64,000 nucleotides of DNA from positions 1-64,000 of the forward strand of contig JBIKIN010000006.1 of NCBI GenBank assembly GCA_044361595.1, in the 5' to 3' direction. The DNA comes from Pseudopedobacter sp044361595. GTDB taxonomy: Bacteria; Bacteroidota; Bacteroidia; Sphingobacteriales; Sphingobacteriaceae. The position numbers were made by a program, and so were the translations under genes. Of the stretch, positions 1-7,499 are shown one piece after another. The notes beneath the pieces were generated by a model. It was not told the origin of the DNA. It ran no database searches and saw only the letters and a list, made by a program, of their open reading frames with translations. The stretch's first letter is position 1. Each line of letters opens with the position of its first letter.

Positions 1-120
1 ACTTCAAACCAGCTTGCGACTTGCTAATTCTTCCAGGCGTTGACCCAGCGAATAAGGGACTTGCACCCTCTGGGATTCTTTAATTTTTACATTTAAAAAA
101 CTATATTTACCATTCAAGGC

Positions 121-245
121 GCACACACGGGTTTGGCAAAAGTGGCGGTTCGGTGCTCCGCAGACACATTTGTGGTTAATCAAAGTTTGGTTCTCCGCAT
201 TAACATTTGTGGTGAAAATCGCCACCTTCGCCAAGCCCGAAACCG
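121..245. repeat. Structured intergenic element with inverted and direct repeats
   Basis: Two 19-base arms, 129-147 and 220-238, are inverted copies matching at 16 of 19 positions, and all three differences are transitions. Between them lie two direct copies of a segment starting CTCCGCA (156 and 193, period 37), each followed by ACATTTGTGGT. An 82-codon minus-strand reading frame crosses the element but looks like a by-product of the repeat. The layout suggests a dispersed, foldable Bacteroidota intergenic repeat. That identity is inference from shape; copy number in the genome cannot be seen here. Confidence 0.5.
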
Positions 246-311
246 TTAGCAACTTTTAATCTAATTTTCTAAAATCATGATAAATCCATAAAATAGACTC
301 TAAAAAACAAA

Positions 312-722
312 ATGAATCAAAAAGTTACGGTTAGCGCAACCATCAACACAGACCTAAAAAAAGTTTGGTATTATTATACAAACCCTAAACATATTGTAAA
401 TTGGAATTTTGCAGACCCAAGCTGGCATTGCCCTAGTGCTAGTAACGATATGAAATTGGGAGGCACTTATTTAGCAAGAATGGAAGCCAGAGACGGAAGT
501 TTTGGTTTCGATTTTGAAGCAGTTTATACTGAAATTATAGAAGGTGAATCATTTGAATATACCTTTGGTGGAAGAACTGTTCATGTGTCTTTTGAAAAGC
601 TTAACGATCAGACCGAAGTAATTATTGAGTTTGATCCTGAGACAGAAAACCCAATAGAAATGCAGCAAAATGGATGGCAAGCCATACTTAACAATTTTAA
701 AAAGTATGTAGAAGTGAATTAA
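312..722 (+). CDS. SRPBCC / AHSA1-like domain protein
   Basis: This 136-residue protein has the pattern of a single START-like (SRPBCC) fold: an N-terminal strand with the VWYYYTNPKHIVNW helix start, a central run of hydrophobic strands (GGTYLARMEARDGSFGF) and a C-terminal long helix ending GWQAILNNFKKYVE. Such proteins bind small hydrophobic ligands or act like the Hsp90 co-chaperone Aha1; the ligand cannot be inferred. The ATG follows an A-rich leader. It is followed after 62 bases by a DUF1801 gene on the same strand, a pairing of small cytosolic proteins that often occur as movable single-gene units. Confidence 0.8.
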   Translation: MNQKVTVSATINTDLKKVWYYYTNPKHIVNWNFADPSWHCPSASNDMKLGGTYLARMEARDGSFGFDFEAVYTEIIEGESFEYTFGGRTVHVSFEKLNDQTEVIIEFDPETENPIEMQQNGWQAILNNFKKYVEVN

Positions 723-784
723 CCTATTAGTTAGGCGCATTTAAAAAAAATTAGGTTTTTTTAAATAAACGGAAGGTAGTTTTT

Positions 785-1192
785 ATGTTAAATATCAATA
801 CATTGAGCGAAGAAATTAAGCTATACAACCAGCAACAAACAGTATCAGACCAAGAAATTTGCGATTTACTAGCCCAAACAATTAACAAGGAATTAACCGA
901 GGCAGAAAGTAAAATTTGGCATGCTCACCCAGTTTGGTTTTTAAACAGTAACCCTACCGTGGGTTACAGTAAAGAGAAAAAAGGCATCAGATTAATGTTT
1001 TGGAGCGGTGCCGACTTTGACGTAGAAAACCTAAATGTAAAAGGACAAAAATTTAAAGATGCTTCCATTTTTTATAACCATGTAAGCGAAGTAAATACAA
1101 AAGAACTGATTTTTTGGCTTCAAAAATCAAGAGAAATACAATGGAACTATAAAGACTTGGTTAAAAAGAAAGGTAAGTTAGAAAGACTTTGA
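785..1192 (+). CDS. DUF1801 family protein
   Basis: This 135-residue cytosolic protein resembles the DUF1801 (YdhG-like) fold: the central stretch KIWHAHPVWFLNSNPTVGY and the strand GIRLMFWSGADFD are typical, followed by a short helical tail rich in lysine. The biochemical role of the family is not settled. It lies 62 bases after the SRPBCC gene, and the gap is A/T-rich with TTAGGTTTTTTT, so both may share a transcript. No signal peptide or membrane segment is seen. Confidence 0.7.
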   Translation: MLNINTLSEEIKLYNQQQTVSDQEICDLLAQTINKELTEAESKIWHAHPVWFLNSNPTVGYSKEKKGIRLMFWSGADFDVENLNVKGQKFKDASIFYNHVSEVNTKELIFWLQKSREIQWNYKDLVKKKGKLERL

Positions 1193-1302
1193 TAATCCGT
1201 AACATAAAAGAAATTACTTAAAAACACTGATAAGACTTTTGAAAACCAAAATTGGCTCAGCAAAAGGAAAATATTTCATCAATATCATTAATCAAAACAG
1301 AA

Positions 1303-2292
1303 ATGAAAAAAAGAATACTTGGGAAAACAGGATTTGAAATTACCGAAATTGGCTTAGGAACCTGGCAAGTTGGAGGAAAATGGGGTTCTGTTTTTAACCA
1401 TCAAAATGCCGATTTAATCTTAAACTCGGCAATAGATAGTGGGGTCAATTTTATTGATACCGCAGATGTATATAGTGATGGAGAAAGTGAAAAAGCGATA
1501 GGCCGTTTTTTACGTTCTAGAAGTGAGAGGATTTATGTAGCTACAAAATGTGGCAGAAAATTATCTCCACATATTGATGCTGCTTACCAAACTAAAACAC
1601 TGCGCAAATTTGTAGAGGATAGTTTAAAAAATATGGGATTAGAAACTTTAGATCTCATTCAACTACACTGTCCTCCTACCCAAACTTACGATCGGCCCGA
1701 AATATTTGAATTGTTTAGTCAATTAAAAGAGGAAGGGAAAATACTAAACTTGGGCGTTAGTGTAGAGAAGATTGAAGAAGCACAAAAAGCCATTCAGTAT
1801 GAAAATGTGACTACTGTGCAGCTTATTTTCAATATGCTAAGACAACGTCCCGCCGAAGATTTTTTTGCTCAAGCTGCCAAGAATAATGTTGGAATAATTG
1901 TCCGTGTGCCATTAGCTAGCGGGCTTTTATCTGGAAAATTCTCACATACAACCACCTTTGGTAAAGACGATCATCGTACGTTTAACAGAAATGGAGAAGC
2001 ATTTGATAAAGGAGAAACATTCTCGGGAATAGATTATACCAAGGGGCTAGCCGCTGTAGAGGAAATCAAAAAACTTTTTCCAGCAGATGCGGATTTAGCT
2101 GCAATAGCTTTAAAATGGATTTTAATGTTTAAAGAAGTAAGTTGTGTGATTCCTGGGGCATCTAATCCGGCTCAGGCTTTAGCAAATATCATAGCAAGTA
2201 AACAAGCTGATTTATCAGTGGAACAAAGAGATGCCATTAAAAAAATATATGAGCAATATATTTGGCCTGATTTGGCAAAGGAAAAATGGTAG
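1303..2292 (+). CDS. Aldo/keto reductase
   Basis: A 329-residue NAD(P)H-dependent oxidoreductase with the (beta/alpha)8 aldo/keto reductase pattern. Visible catalytic tetrad regions are DTADVYSDG (Asp and Tyr), ATKCGRK (Lys) and IQLHCPP (His). The C-terminal SCVIPGASNPAQALANI is the cofactor-binding segment of the family. A TTG 51 bases upstream would add 17 residues, but the ATG at 1303 begins the conserved KKRILGKTGFEITEIG start and is preferred. The physiological substrate is unknown. A strong hairpin terminator follows. Confidence 0.9.
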   Translation: MKKRILGKTGFEITEIGLGTWQVGGKWGSVFNHQNADLILNSAIDSGVNFIDTADVYSDGESEKAIGRFLRSRSERIYVATKCGRKLSPHIDAAYQTKTLRKFVEDSLKNMGLETLDLIQLHCPPTQTYDRPEIFELFSQLKEEGKILNLGVSVEKIEEAQKAIQYENVTTVQLIFNMLRQRPAEDFFAQAAKNNVGIIVRVPLASGLLSGKFSHTTTFGKDDHRTFNRNGEAFDKGETFSGIDYTKGLAAVEEIKKLFPADADLAAIALKWILMFKEVSCVIPGASNPAQALANIIASKQADLSVEQRDAIKKIYEQYIWPDLAKEKW

Positions 2293-2335
2293 AAATACCA
2301 AGTAAAAAACTGTTATAGATGTGAATTCTTTACTG

Positions 2336-2370
2336 AAGCAGAGTCTCTATTTGGAAGACTCTGCTTTTTT
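2336..2370 (+). terminator. Rho-independent terminator after the aldo/keto reductase
   Basis: AAGCAGAGTCT and AGACTCTGCTT form a perfect 11-base stem around a 9-base loop, followed by a run of T on the plus strand. It ends the plus-strand unit just before the convergent haem-binding protein gene. Confidence 0.85.
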
Positions 2371-2386
2371 AAAGGTTGTGAAATCC

Positions 2387-2869
2387 CTACTTCTTAACCT
2401 CTACACTAAATAAACTATCAGCTTGTATTTGAGTTCTCAAATCTTTAGCCCAATCAATCAATATCTTTTTCTGACTATCGCTTAATTTAGCGTCGCGGTG
2501 TACAAAAGTATAAGACTCTAGCGGCATCCAATGATCTTCTTGCGATTCTATCAATTCTTCTAATTTATGATCTTGTCTTTTTAAAGAATAAGCGGTAAAC
2601 TCATCTAAGTTAAAATGTTTTTTACCATCAACTACGTGATCATTTAACCACCAAGCCACCGGCTGAACCTCGCTATACCATGGATATTTAGTGTTGTTAG
2701 AATGACAATCTTCACAAGCTACAGCTAATAAACTGGCAACGGTATCAGGAACAGTATATTTAGTAGCAATAGCATTGGGTTGCTCTCCGGCACTTACATT
2801 TTTATCGGGTTTAATAAACTGAATAATAACCAATATTACCAAAAGGGCTAATAAAATTTTCTTAATCAT
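2387..2869 (-). CDS. Haem-binding domain protein (c-type CxxCH motif), membrane anchored
   Basis: A 160-residue protein with one N-terminal hydrophobic helix (IKKILLALLVILVIIQFI) that should act as an uncleaved anchor or signal sequence. The periplasmic part has the haem motif CEDCH followed by SNNTKYPWYSEVQPVAWW, which is characteristic of the Bacteroidota haem-binding domain family (Haem_bd). A later HRDAKLSDSQKKILIDWA stretch is also typical. It probably carries one covalent haem and takes part in periplasmic electron transfer or peroxide handling, which is inference. It starts 3 bases after the inositol monophosphatase stop, at the end of a minus-strand operon. Confidence 0.85.
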   Translation of the reverse strand: MIKKILLALLVILVIIQFIKPDKNVSAGEQPNAIATKYTVPDTVASLLAVACEDCHSNNTKYPWYSEVQPVAWWLNDHVVDGKKHFNLDEFTAYSLKRQDHKLEELIESQEDHWMPLESYTFVHRDAKLSDSQKKILIDWAKDLRTQIQADSLFSVEVKK

Positions 2870-2872
2870 GTG

Positions 2873-3667
2873 TTAGTTTTTAAAATGTTTACTAATTATT
2901 TCATTCAATTCGGCCGAAACCTTGCCGTTAGTCGCCACAATATCGCAAGTTTCTAGTGCATTTTTACCACCATCAAAATCAAAATATTCACCGCCGGCTC
3001 TTTCTATAATCAATAAACCTGCCGCAATATCCCAAGGTTTTAAATTATATTCAAAATAGGCTTCAAACCTTCCGCAAGCGGTATATGCTAAATCTACTGA
3101 TGCCGCCCCAATTCTTCTTAAGCCATGGCACTTTTGCATCACTTCTGTAAACAGCTGCATGTAGGCATTCTGACGCTTAAAATCATAATAAGGGAAGCCA
3201 GTTGCTACTAAGCTGGTAGCTAAATCGGGCTTATCAGACACGCTAATTTCTTTACCATTTAGATAGGCTTTACTATCTTTCCAAGCATAAAAACACTCGT
3301 CTTGGTTAATTTCGTAAATAACGCCAATAACCAATTCGCTATTTTGCTTTAACGCAATACTTACGGCAAAAGCAGGTATACCATGTATAAAATTAGTGGT
3401 TCCATCTAAAGGATCAATAATCCAGTTAAATTCTTCTCCAATTTTGGTCGAAGTACCTTCCTCTGCGATAAATCCAGCGCTTGGAATAAGCTCTGATAAA
3501 GCTTTGATGATACGTTCTTCGGCAGTTTTATCTACGTAGGAAACCATGTCATTTACCCCCTTGTATTCTATGCGGTCGGCACTAAAAGACTTGGCTTCTT
3601 GCAAAATAAATGTACCTACTTCTTTGGCTATAAAAACCACTTGTTGGGTAAGTTCTTGAAAATTCAT
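2873..3667 (-). CDS. Inositol monophosphatase family protein
   Basis: A 264-residue Mg-dependent phosphatase of the SuhB/IMPase fold. The metal-binding motifs are visible: AEEGTS (motif 1 glutamate pair), WIIDPLDGTTNFIHG (motif 2) and KPWDIAAGLLIIERAGG (motif 3). Family members hydrolyse myo-inositol phosphates or related sugar phosphates, and the exact substrate is open. The start overlaps the gtrA-like stop by 4 bases, so the two are translationally coupled, within the run mtaB-lgt-gtrA-IMPase-haem protein. Confidence 0.92.
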   Translation of the reverse strand: MNFQELTQQVVFIAKEVGTFILQEAKSFSADRIEYKGVNDMVSYVDKTAEERIIKALSELIPSAGFIAEEGTSTKIGEEFNWIIDPLDGTTNFIHGIPAFAVSIALKQNSELVIGVIYEINQDECFYAWKDSKAYLNGKEISVSDKPDLATSLVATGFPYYDFKRQNAYMQLFTEVMQKCHGLRRIGAASVDLAYTACGRFEAYFEYNLKPWDIAAGLLIIERAGGEYFDFDGGKNALETCDIVATNGKVSAELNEIISKHFKN

Positions 3668-4131
3668 GGTGTGGTAGATTTAACTTTAAACGTAAAAAAT
3701 TTATGTACAAAAAAACTAGCTACCCCTAAGCTTAAAGCCGAGGCAATTCTTGAAAGTGTAGGATAAAAATCTAAATACTCGATAAAAAAGCGCAATAAAG
3801 CGTAGTTAGCTAAAAAACCTAGTGCGGCAACTCCAATAAATCTTAAAAACTGTTTTCGCCCTTTCAGTTTCGATTCTGAAAAAACTGCATATTTAGAGAT
3901 GAAGAAGTTTACAATTACACCTAAACTGTAAGAAATTGCCAATGAAATATTATTAGGACTATGATATTTACCGAAATAGTAAACTTTTTCGTTTTCGAAA
4001 ACAAAATTTACCAGAATATAATAAACTAAAACATCAACCAAAAAGGCTACTCCAGCAGAAAGAAAAAATTTAACTACCGTATGATTAACAAACCTTGCTG
4101 CAATTGACGACGTTGAGGCGTTTGTATTCAC
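3664..4131 (-). CDS. GtrA-like membrane protein
   Basis: A 155-residue protein with four predicted transmembrane helices (around residues 20-42, 57-80, 95-113 and 125-148), matching the GtrA family size and the typical FLRFIGVAALGFLANYALL segment. Family members are thought to move undecaprenyl-linked glucose or other lipid-linked sugars across the inner membrane; none of that can be shown from sequence. It overlaps lgt by one base and the inositol monophosphatase by four, which argues for one transcript. Confidence 0.85.
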   Translation of the reverse strand: MNTNASTSSIAARFVNHTVVKFFLSAGVAFLVDVLVYYILVNFVFENEKVYYFGKYHSPNNISLAISYSLGVIVNFFISKYAVFSESKLKGRKQFLRFIGVAALGFLANYALLRFFIEYLDFYPTLSRIASALSLGVASFFVHKFFTFKVKSTTP

Positions 4132-5297
4132 TAAACACTAACCTTTCTGCTTTGATCTGCTCGGTAAGCTAAAAATATTCCTACTGTTCCACCAACAACC
4201 AATAAAGAAGAAATTAACTCGGCTTGAGTAAAAGCGAAAGTACCAATATGGTATTTAGAATTTACTCTTATCATCTCGATAAAGAAACGCTCCAAACCAT
4301 TTAAAATTAAATAGATGCAAAATAAAACACCGGGCGTTTTGATTTGCTTTCTGATTGACCACAAAAAGGCAAAAAGTAAGATACAAGCCACAGCTTCATA
4401 CAAAGGTGTTGGATAAACACCTACGGCTAACTCATGACAATATCTACCTTGACAACCGTTAATCAAAACTTCGCCCTCGTCTAATACATTGTGTGGGTAT
4501 TTGTAAGACCAAACCCAATCTGGAGCCCAGCTTAACCAATTTGGTTTTGGGTTAAGGTTGTTAATTCCCCAATCACCATCACCAGATAACTGGCAACCAA
4601 TACGTCCTACACCATAAGCTAACATTAAACCTGGGGCAGAAACATCAATCATGTGAATAGATTTAATTCCGTTTTTTCTAGAAATATACAATACTGCAAT
4701 AGCACCACAAATTAATCCTCCATAAAAAGTTAAACCACTAAAAGAAAGTAAACTTTCTATAGGATTAGCCATAAATCTGTCCCAATATTCTAAATTATCA
4801 AATACCTTGGCCCCAATAATACCTGCAATAGCTGCATAGGCGATAAAAGTTCCCATCATTTGATATGGGTGAACTATAATGGTTTCTTTTTTGGGCTGTG
4901 GTAGTTGTGTTTTCTTTTTATCGGCGTAGGCTAAATAAGCAAATATCCCTCCTACTACTAAACCCGCAAATAAATTGCCTTTGGTAGAGAGTAAAAATTC
5001 TTGAGGATTATCTACAAAAGCTCTGTAGTTAAGCAAACCATAAATAATTTTGTACCCCACTAAAAAACCAAACAAACCATTAAAAAATAGCTCGCTAACT
5101 GATGCTGGCTTACCTACAATAATATCTTGCTTTACCGGATGCACTTGCCCTAACTTTTCTCTTCGCTTTAATTCTTGAGAAAAGCCCCAATAACCAGCAA
5201 TAAAAGCCATGGCAACAAAAAAACCAAAAGTTTGAATAGGTAATGGAATGTGAATACCCGTTAAATATTCTATAAGATGAGAAAGGGTTGGAAACAT
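4131..5297 (-). CDS. lgt: Prolipoprotein diacylglyceryl transferase
   Basis: An integral inner-membrane enzyme that transfers diacylglycerol from phosphatidylglycerol to the lipobox cysteine of prolipoproteins. The 388-residue protein has seven or more hydrophobic helices and the Lgt signature in its Bacteroidota form, YGVGRIGCQLSGDGDWG, plus the C-terminal GLERFFIEMIRVNSKY. It is about 100 residues longer than the E. coli enzyme, mostly through an inserted loop near residues 100-140 with KKKTQLPQPKKETI. It starts 11 bases after mtaB. Several lipoproteins in this window are its potential clients. Confidence 0.93.
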   Translation of the reverse strand: MFPTLSHLIEYLTGIHIPLPIQTFGFFVAMAFIAGYWGFSQELKRREKLGQVHPVKQDIIVGKPASVSELFFNGLFGFLVGYKIIYGLLNYRAFVDNPQEFLLSTKGNLFAGLVVGGIFAYLAYADKKKTQLPQPKKETIIVHPYQMMGTFIAYAAIAGIIGAKVFDNLEYWDRFMANPIESLLSFSGLTFYGGLICGAIAVLYISRKNGIKSIHMIDVSAPGLMLAYGVGRIGCQLSGDGDWGINNLNPKPNWLSWAPDWVWSYKYPHNVLDEGEVLINGCQGRYCHELAVGVYPTPLYEAVACILLFAFLWSIRKQIKTPGVLFCIYLILNGLERFFIEMIRVNSKYHIGTFAFTQAELISSLLVVGGTVGIFLAYRADQSRKVSV

Positions 5298-5308
5298 GGT
5301 TTGAGGTA

Positions 5309-6631
5309 TTAATGATGTTGTAAAACTTCTTCCGACTCAGCAATACTGACATCACCATCGGGCAAAATTTCTAATAGTTTAATTGTTTTAAGCTCGTTAA
5401 CCAAAACGGGATCGTATTTTACTTTTACCTTCACATAATTGGAGGTAAAACCATGCATAAAACCTTCTTTATGATCAGCTTCAAATAAAACAGGGTATGA
5501 TTTTCCTAATTGTGTTTGGTAAAAAGCTCTTCGTTTTTTGTCTGATAAAATATGAAGCATTTTGCTTCTATCTGCCCTTTGCGATCCCGGCACTGTTCCT
5601 TCCATTTCTGCAGCTGGCGTATTTTCCCGCTCAGAATAGGTAAAAACGTGTAAATAAGAGATTGGTAATTCGTTTAAAAAATTGTAGGTATCTATGAAAT
5701 CTTCTCTCGTTTCACCTGGAAAGCCTACAATTACATCAACACCAATACAGGCATTTGGCATAATTTCTTTAATGGTATTTACCCTATCTACATACAACTC
5801 TCTTTTATACCTTCTGCGCATTAAACCCAAAATTTTATTAGATCCAGATTGCAATGGAATATGAAAATGTGGAACAAAACGCTTGGAAGTGGCCACAAAC
5901 TCTATTATTTCGTTAGTAAGCAAATTAGGTTCTATAGATGATATCCTGAAACGATCTATACCTTCTACTTGGTCTAATACTTTTACTAAATCAATAAATT
6001 TATCTTCTCTTACTCCGTTTCTTAATCCAAAGTCGCCAATATTAACGCCGGTTAATACAATTTCTTTTACGCCTGAGGCGGCAATTTCTTCTGCTTGTTG
6101 AACGATATTTGGAATTAAAGCACTTCTGCTTTTTCCTCTTGCTAGTGGAATAGTACAAAAAGTACAAGAGTAATCGCAACCATCCTGAACTTTTAAAAAA
6201 GTTCTTGTTCTATCGCCATAAGAATAAGAAGCAATAAATTGATTAGTTTCTTCGATTGGGCTATTATGAATTACGGCTTTAGGATTTTTAGTTAAATCTG
6301 ATATAAATTCAACAATCCTGAATTTTTCTGCAGCGCCCAGAACCATATCAACACCTTCAATTTCAGAAATTTCTTGTGGTTTAAGTTGAGCGTAGCAACC
6401 TACAATAGTTACGTAAGCGTTTGGTGAATGTTTTAAAGCTTCTTTAACAACTTTTCTACATTTTTTATCAGCATTCTCCGTTACAGAGCAAGTGTTGATG
6501 ATGTAAACATCTGCAGCATCTGTAAAATTAACAGTCTCAAAACCAGCGTCATTAAACAAACGCCCAATGGTTGATGTTTCTGAATAGTTAAGCTTGCAGC
6601 CTAAAGTGTAAAAAGCAACTTTTTTATTCAT
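5309..6631 (-). CDS. mtaB: tRNA (N6-L-threonylcarbamoyladenosine(37)-C2)-methylthiotransferase MtaB
   Basis: A 440-residue radical-SAM methylthiotransferase that turns t6A37 into ms2t6A37 in tRNAs reading ANN codons. The N-terminal cluster cysteines sit in TLGCKLNYSET, NTCSVTENADKKC and VGCYAQ; the radical-SAM motif is CDYSCTFCTIPLARG near residue 150. The TLGCKLNYSE start is typical of MtaB rather than MiaB. A C-terminal TRAM-like stretch ends the protein. It begins 48 bases after the ubiX stop and probably leads the lgt operon. Confidence 0.93.
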   Translation of the reverse strand: MNKKVAFYTLGCKLNYSETSTIGRLFNDAGFETVNFTDAADVYIINTCSVTENADKKCRKVVKEALKHSPNAYVTIVGCYAQLKPQEISEIEGVDMVLGAAEKFRIVEFISDLTKNPKAVIHNSPIEETNQFIASYSYGDRTRTFLKVQDGCDYSCTFCTIPLARGKSRSALIPNIVQQAEEIAASGVKEIVLTGVNIGDFGLRNGVREDKFIDLVKVLDQVEGIDRFRISSIEPNLLTNEIIEFVATSKRFVPHFHIPLQSGSNKILGLMRRRYKRELYVDRVNTIKEIMPNACIGVDVIVGFPGETREDFIDTYNFLNELPISYLHVFTYSERENTPAAEMEGTVPGSQRADRSKMLHILSDKKRRAFYQTQLGKSYPVLFEADHKEGFMHGFTSNYVKVKVKYDPVLVNELKTIKLLEILPDGDVSIAESEEVLQHH

Positions 6632-6679
6632 AATTTACTTGGCTGCGAAGATAAGCATTTTATACAAAAAAGCTGTTCG

Positions 6680-7240
6680 TTATTGACCCCATTGGTAAGA
6701 ATTGGTATCGAAACCAGCCAAATCTAACACCCTGTTGACCACAGTTGCCGCAACTTCTTCTATTGTTTTAGGTTTACTGTAAAAAGAAGGTACCGCCGGA
6801 CAAATAATTCCACCTGCTTCGGTTATGGTTTTCATGTTATTGATGTGAATTAAATTAAAAGGAGTATCTCTAGCAACTAAAATTAATTTTCTTCTCTCTT
6901 TCAAGATAACATCAGCTGCTCTAGTGGTTAAATCGTTAGAAATCCCTGATGCGATCCGTCCCATAGTTCCCATAGAGCAGGGCACTATGATCATGGTATC
7001 AAAATGCGCAGAACCAGATGCAAAAGGCGCCATAAAATCATTTTTATCGTAAAAATTGAAATCAAAATCTTGATAAGTAGATTCATCTAATTCATAACGC
7101 CAAACATCTTTAGCATTATCAGACATTACTACTCCTACTTCTTTTATTTGCGCAGAAAGATCTTTTAATTTATTTAGTAAGACTTTAGCATATATAGCAC
7201 CACTGGCACCGGTAATTGCAACAACCACTTTTTTCTTCAT
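6680..7240 (-). CDS. ubiX: Flavin prenyltransferase UbiX
   Basis: A 186-residue flavoprotein that attaches a dimethylallyl group to FMN to make the prenyl-FMN cofactor of UbiD-type decarboxylases. Hallmarks are VAITGASGAIYAK at the N-terminus, VPCSMGTMGRIASGIS, and the ERRKLILVARDTPFN segment with the conserved arginine. An upstream in-frame ATG would add 13 residues, but the ATG at 7240 places the conserved MKKKVVVAITGASG at the start. No ubiD partner lies in the window; the organism likely uses menaquinone, where UbiX/UbiD-like steps may be needed. Confidence 0.92.
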   Translation of the reverse strand: MKKKVVVAITGASGAIYAKVLLNKLKDLSAQIKEVGVVMSDNAKDVWRYELDESTYQDFDFNFYDKNDFMAPFASGSAHFDTMIIVPCSMGTMGRIASGISNDLTTRAADVILKERRKLILVARDTPFNLIHINNMKTITEAGGIICPAVPSFYSKPKTIEEVAATVVNRVLDLAGFDTNSYQWGQ

Positions 7241-7277
7241 ATCACTGTAACAAACAATTTGATTAAAAGTTGTAAGC

Positions 7278-7310
7278 AAAAAAAAGGGCCGAATATAAAT
7301 ATTCGACCCT
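7278..7310 (-). terminator. Intrinsic terminator of the candidate small RNA
   Basis: A 12-base stem with one C/T difference (7285-7310) is followed on the minus strand by eight T residues (7285-7278). It lies well past the stop of the FAD oxidoreductase gene, so it could also end read-through from that gene. Confidence 0.8.
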
Positions 7311-7346
7311 ACATCTACCTATGAAAAACATGCCCTTTGGGAGGGC
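7278..7346 (-). ncRNA. Candidate small RNA, about 70 nt, with its own promoter and terminator
   Basis: On the minus strand a consensus-like promoter (7351-7383) is followed by a short transcript. It begins near GGGCCCTCCCAAAGGGC, where GCCC and GGGC can pair and expose a C-rich UCCCAAA loop. A 14-base linker follows, then a terminator hairpin with arms AGGGTCGAATAT and ATATTCGGCCCT and eight U residues. The only reading frame inside starts at an ATG in the middle, runs into the terminator and has no conserved look. C-rich hairpin loops are a feature of many regulatory RNAs. No family was recognised; existence of the RNA is inference from the promoter-terminator pairing. Confidence 0.5.
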
Positions 7347-7350
7347 CCTA

Positions 7351-7383
7351 CAAATATAGAAACATTTTAATTGTTTAAACAAA
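7351..7383 (-). promoter_or_regulatory. Bacteroidota-type promoter of the candidate small RNA
   Basis: Read on the minus strand, TTTG (7380-7383) is followed by 21 bases and then TATATTTG (7351-7358), which fits the Bacteroidota -33 TTTG and -7 TAnnTTTG boxes. The same 21-base spacing occurs before rnpB in this window. The expected start of transcription is near 7346. Confidence 0.55.
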
Positions 7384-7499
7384 TTATTTTAAAAAAAAAT
7401 AAAAATAAATTATTCTACATCATTATTTAAACTACAACTATTGAATTTTTAAGCAATTAATTTAATTAACAAGAGTAATATTTAAATTAAACTAAATAA

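Noticed and set aside
4..252. 82-codon minus-strand reading frame over the start of the window
   Set aside because: It follows the structured repeat exactly, and its residues are set by the repeated words; treated as a by-product of the element.
722..785. Possible integron attC-like site (GTTAGGC core word between two single-gene units)
   Set aside because: Only the short core word is seen; no paired inverse core, no integrase and no matching site at the next gene boundary.
2873..5297. Reading lgt, gtrA and the phosphatase as one lipid or glycan pathway
   Set aside because: They share a transcript but no known common reaction; kept as an operon statement only.
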